From: Kiritimatiellia bacterium
GTDB taxonomy: Bacteria; Verrucomicrobiota; Kiritimatiellia; RFP12; UBA1067
Length of the DNA stretch: 7,614 bases
NCBI GenBank assembly: GCA_900771305.1
Contig: CAAGNL010000307.1
Span: forward strand, 1 to 7,614
Direction of reading: 5' to 3'
The notes beneath the pieces were generated by a model. That model ran no database searches, had not been told where the DNA came from, and saw nothing but the letters and a program-made list of their open reading frames with translations. Positions within the stretch are counted from its first letter, which is position 1, and the number at the start of each line of letters is the position of its first letter. Shown here piece after piece: positions 5,094 through 7,614 of the stretch. Position numbers and translations under genes: made by a program.

Positions 5094-6815
5094 ATGGGAC
5101 TGAGGTACTACCAGGCCGATGCGGTCGAAGCGGTGTGGAAGCACCTCCGCGAGAAGGACACGAACCCGTGCGTCGTGATGCCGACCGGCAGCGGCAAGAG
5201 CTGGGTGATCGGCCAGATCGCGTCGGATGCCGTGACGAAGTGGGGTGGGCGCGTCCTCTGCATCGCGCACGTCAAGGAGCTGCTGGAGCAGAACGCGGGT
5301 AAGATCAAGGCGATCTGTCCCGAGATTCCGCTCGGTATCTACTCGGCGGGGCTCGGACGGCATGACGTCTCGCAGCCGGTCATCGTGGGCGGCATCCAGT
5401 CGATCTACAACAAGGCGGACAGGATCGGGAACTTCGACGTCGTCGTGATCGACGAGGTGCATATGTGTCCGCCGGACGGCGAGGGGATGTACAGGACGCT
5501 CCTCGGCGAGCTGAAGGCGGCGAATCCGTCAATGCGCGTCGTGGGGCTTACGGCGACGCCGTGGAGGATGAAGGGCGGCCTCATCTGCAGACCGGAGAAC
5601 ATCCTCAATGAGGTGTGCTACGAGATCGGGCTGCGGGAGATGATCGACCGTGGCTTTCTCTCGAAGCTCGTCTCAAAGTCTGGGCGGCGTCTCGCCAATC
5701 TCGACCATCTCCACATCCGGGGCGGCGAGTTCGTTCAGGAGGACGTCGACGCGGCGATGGGCGACGAGGGAATCGTGACGGCGGCCTGCCAGGAGATCGC
5801 GGAGCTGACGAAAGACCGCAAGTCCGTGATCCTCTTCTGCACCTCGGTCGCACACGCGCACAGGGTCTCCGAACTCATCGGACGGATGACCGGCGAGGAG
5901 TGCGCGGTCGTGACGGGCGACACCCCGGCGTCCGAGCGGGCGGAGATACTCGCCCGGTTCAAGGGCGAGACCGTGGACGCCGACCTCTTCGGCAACGGCG
6001 GCAAGAGGCCCATCAAGTACGTGGCTAACGTCGAGTGCCTCACGACCGGATTCGACGCGCCGGGGATCGACACGGTGTGCCTCCTTAGGCCGACGATGTC
6101 GCCCGGACTCCTGATGCAGATGTGCGGACGGGGAACGCGGCTCTCGCCCGAGACCGGGAAGACGGACTGCCTCATTCTCGACTACGGGAGGAACATCGAG
6201 CGGCACGGACCGCTCGACGCGCTCCGCCCGCCGTCCGAACGGCAGCCCGGCGGACAGTCGGGGCCGCTGGCGAAGGTGTGTCCCTCGTGCCGTGCGCTCG
6301 TGCCGATTGCGCTCTCCCGCTGCCCGGAATGCGGCTGCGAGTTTCCGCGCAAGGACCCCGAGCCGAAGTTCGACTCGACGGCCTCGAACATGGGCGTTCT
6401 CTCGGGCGAGGTCACGGAGGAGGAGTACGAGGTGAAGGACGTGGACTACAACGTGTGGCTGAAGCGCGGTGCGCCGCCCGAGGCCCCGCACACGGTCCGC
6501 GTCACCTATCGGCTCGACCTCCTTCACTCCGTCTCGGAGTGGCTGTGTCCGGAACACATGGGCTATGCGAGAAGGAAGTTCGAAAAGTGGTGGCGCGAAC
6601 ACGCGCTGCCGGATTGTCCGATGCCGGTCACGGCGGAAGACGTGTGCGAGTTCGCCTTCATGGGCATGCTGCGCAAGGTGGAGAAGATCAAGGTGCGGAC
6701 GGTGAGCGGAGAGAAGTATCCGAACGTGATCGGTTACGAACTCGGCGATGCGCCCGCGAACGATGCGGCGGCGGAGTCCGTCGATGCGGACGATGTCGAC
6801 GACATCCCGTTTTGA
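5094..6815 (+). CDS. SF2 DEAD/DEAH-like helicase with zinc finger and SSB-like C-terminal tip
   Basis: This 573-residue superfamily 2 helicase has both RecA-like domains intact. Domain 1 holds RYYQ (4-7), Walker A MPTGSGKS (29-36), DEVH (120-123) and TATP (153-156). Domain 2 holds TTGFDAPG (317-324) and QMCGRGTRLSP (342-352). A zinc site follows (C396-x2-C399, C410-x2-C413-x-C415), then a C-terminal domain with SEWLCPEHMG (481-490) and WW(R)EH (499-503), a pattern I associate with phage replication helicases. The final residues DADDVDDIPF (564-573) look like the acidic tip of bacterial SSB, which docks DNA-repair and replication proteins. The likely role is ATP-driven unwinding or remodelling at phage replication forks or recombination joints. 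ATG 5094 has GAGGA (5080-5084) 9 nt upstream and starts 4 nt after the previous stop. The 16-residue extension to 5046 overlaps that gene and is rejected. Confidence 0.92.
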   Translation: MGLRYYQADAVEAVWKHLREKDTNPCVVMPTGSGKSWVIGQIASDAVTKWGGRVLCIAHVKELLEQNAGKIKAICPEIPLGIYSAGLGRHDVSQPVIVGGIQSIYNKADRIGNFDVVVIDEVHMCPPDGEGMYRTLLGELKAANPSMRVVGLTATPWRMKGGLICRPENILNEVCYEIGLREMIDRGFLSKLVSKSGRRLANLDHLHIRGGEFVQEDVDAAMGDEGIVTAACQEIAELTKDRKSVILFCTSVAHAHRVSELIGRMTGEECAVVTGDTPASERAEILARFKGETVDADLFGNGGKRPIKYVANVECLTTGFDAPGIDTVCLLRPTMSPGLLMQMCGRGTRLSPETGKTDCLILDYGRNIERHGPLDALRPPSERQPGGQSGPLAKVCPSCRALVPIALSRCPECGCEFPRKDPEPKFDSTASNMGVLSGEVTEEEYEVKDVDYNVWLKRGAPPEAPHTVRVTYRLDLLHSVSEWLCPEHMGYARRKFEKWWREHALPDCPMPVTAEDVCEFAFMGMLRKVEKIKVRTVSGEKYPNVIGYELGDAPANDAAAESVDADDVDDIPF

Positions 6816-6829
6816 GAAAGGCAATTGAG

Positions 6830-7192
6830 ATGGACAGGGAGAAGATTCACGAACTGATGTTCAGGCTCTGGTGGTGGGCGCGTGTGTATGCGCTCTACGC
6901 CGCGATCCTGTTTGCGATCCTGTTGGTGGTCGCGAACTGCTGCGCGGGATGCGCGAACGAATCGCCGTCCGCGCCGAAGCGGGAGGCGGACGCCGTTCCG
7001 GCGATGCTCCTTTCCGAGCGTCTCTCCGGGATGATGGAGGAGATGCGGCGGGCGGGATGCTGGCCGATGGAGTTCTCGGTGTCGTTCTCGCCGCCGACGA
7101 ACTACTCGCTCTCGGTATCGGGCAAATACTACGACGCGCTCGACCGCAACCGCACCAACCTCGTCAACCGAAGCGAAAGGAAAGGGGACTGA
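6830..7192 (+). CDS. Small membrane-anchored protein, unknown function
   Basis: This 120-residue protein starts at ATG 6830 with AAAGG (6817-6821) 8 nt upstream, 14 nt after the helicase stop. Residues 1-16 are charged or aromatic (LWWWAR) and residues 18-36 form one hydrophobic helix (YALYAAILFAILLVVAN). A Cys-rich junction, CCAGC (37-41), follows, then a polar domain of about 80 residues with Ser/Pro and basic stretches. The arrangement suggests a single-pass inner-membrane protein or an uncleaved anchor. The CAGC stretch slightly resembles a lipobox but lacks the usual Leu or Val at -3. I do not recognise a family. Candidate roles for a small phage membrane protein next to a second one include lysis (spanin- or holin-like) or superinfection control. 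Nothing in the sequence decides among them. Confidence 0.72.
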   Translation: MDREKIHELMFRLWWWARVYALYAAILFAILLVVANCCAGCANESPSAPKREADAVPAMLLSERLSGMMEEMRRAGCWPMEFSVSFSPPTNYSLSVSGKYYDALDRNRTNLVNRSERKGD

Positions 7193-7195
7193 AAG

Positions 7196-7348
7196 ATGGA
7201 CTGTCTCATGGGAAGGGGGCTTTGCCCCGTGAAGCGAGAGCTTCTTCACTGGAAGCGCACGGCGTGTTACTTTGCCGCACTGGCCTTTCTGAACTTCATC
7301 GCCGCCTGGGCGATTGCGCTCTACAAGGCGACGGGAGGTGTGCATTGA
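7196..7348 (+). CDS. 50-residue single-pass membrane protein
   Basis: This short gene has ATG 7196, 3 nt after the previous stop, with AAAGGGG (7181-7187) 8 nt upstream, an excellent Shine-Dalgarno site. The product has a basic N-terminal part (about residues 1-21, including KRELLHWKR) and then one hydrophobic helix at about 22-41 (TACYFAALAFLNFIAAWAIA), ending LYKATGGVH. By the positive-inside rule the N-terminus would be cytoplasmic. Its stop overlaps the TTG start of the next gene. Tight linkage to the membrane protein just upstream suggests a joint role, but the family is not recognised. A downstream ATG (codon 5) is an alternative start. Confidence 0.65.
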   Translation: MDCLMGRGLCPVKRELLHWKRTACYFAALAFLNFIAAWAIALYKATGGVH

Positions 7349-7614
7349 GGAATCCGAAGCAGAACTGCCGTCACTTCGTCACGCCGTTCGGGCGTTGGCT
7401 CGGCGACACGCGGGTGACGAAGACCGCCGTGATGCGACGTCCGGGGATGCCGCATCCGCAAGGGGTGCGGTGCGCGGGCGCGTTGCCCTCGTCGAGCGGA
7501 CGTCCGGGCTTGCCGCCGCACTGGAAGCCGAGGATGGATGCCGAAGCGATGGCGCGGATGCGCGAGGAACTGGCGATGATGGCCGAGCTGGACGGGGTGA
7601 TCCCGAGATGGGGG
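7345..7614 (+). CDS. Unrecognised protein, 3' end outside the window
   Basis: Ninety codons are visible and the frame is open to the right edge. The start is TTG 7345, overlapping the preceding stop (TTGA), with GGGAGG (7333-7338) 6 nt upstream. No better in-frame ATG or GTG with a Shine-Dalgarno site exists nearby. Residues 1-60 are basic and rich in Pro, Gly and Arg, and contain isolated Cys8 and His10. From about residue 66 a Met/Glu/Arg-rich stretch (MARMREELAMMAEL) looks helical. I see no recognisable domain. An 8-bp hairpin lies inside the reading frame at 7450-7470. The TTGA coupling mirrors that at 470. Its reality rests on the ribosome site and open frame, so moderate confidence only. 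Confidence 0.5.
   Translation, partial: MRNPKQNCRHFVTPFGRWLGDTRVTKTAVMRRPGMPHPQGVRCAGALPSSSGRPGLPPHWKPRMDAEAMARMREELAMMAELDGVIPRWG

Noticed and set aside
5673..6824. Long minus-strand open frame (383 codons) opposite the helicase
   Set aside because: It lies entirely antisense to a helicase with all motifs intact. Its Arg/His/Leu-rich translation has no domain, as expected of a shadow frame in GC-rich coding DNA.
6122..6829. Upstream extension of the 120-residue membrane protein
   Set aside because: It overlaps about 700 nt of the helicase in another frame and is compositionally a shadow. ATG 6830 has an AAAGG site.
6938..6952. Possible lipobox (CAGC) in the membrane protein
   Set aside because: The -3 position is Cys rather than Leu, Val or Ile, and the hydrophobic stretch is preceded by a long aromatic N-terminus, so a lipoprotein signal is not supported.
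1..7614. CRISPR array, tRNA or rRNA genes
   Set aside because: I saw no regularly spaced repeats with spacers, no cloverleaf with a TTC-type arm, and no rRNA-like segments on either strand by eye.

Overview
The window looks like part of a double-stranded DNA phage or prophage, or a related integrative element, from a fairly GC-rich bacterium. Every convincing gene lies on the + strand, and the genes are packed tightly with stop/start overlaps. Most starts have purine-rich Shine-Dalgarno sites. I cannot name the host: no rRNA, tRNA or housekeeping gene is present, and no integrase or structural gene is visible.

Region 1 (1-1216) is visibly more AT-rich than the rest. It holds the 3' end of a DUF3732-type ABC ATPase, the ATPase of the ABC-three-component (ABC-3C) conflict systems, and a translationally coupled 248-residue protein that I do not recognise. 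This is probably a defence or accessory cargo operon. It ends in two consecutive intrinsic terminators. Region 2 (1217-1487) is a non-coding junction. It has three tandem 10-bp repeats, the two terminators, a T-rich tract complementary to the next gene's Shine-Dalgarno leader, and a 15-bp dyad that could be an operator.

Region 3 (1488-6815) is a GC-rich replication and recombination operon. In order it encodes a small sigma-70-like regulator, a RecB-family PD-(D/E)XK exonuclease, a Sak4-like RecA-fold ATPase, a small zinc-binding protein, a DUF669 ssDNA-binding protein, a RusA Holliday-junction resolvase, a small helical protein, and an SF2 helicase with a zinc finger. The expected division of labour is as follows. 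The exonuclease resects DNA ends. DUF669 and Sak4 coat the single strands and anneal or pair them. The helicase remodels forks or branches, and RusA cuts the junctions. The helicase ends in an SSB-like acidic DDIPF tip, whereas the DUF669 protein does not, so the docking peptide for replication and repair partners seems to sit on the helicase here.

Region 4 (6830-7614) holds two small single-pass membrane proteins and the start of an unrecognised basic protein that runs off the window.

The items most worth a second look are the ABC-3C ATPase with its unknown partner beside a phage replication module, the SSB-like tail on the helicase, and the possible RNA switch in front of the sigma-like gene. 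All family assignments are from motif reading, without database searches.
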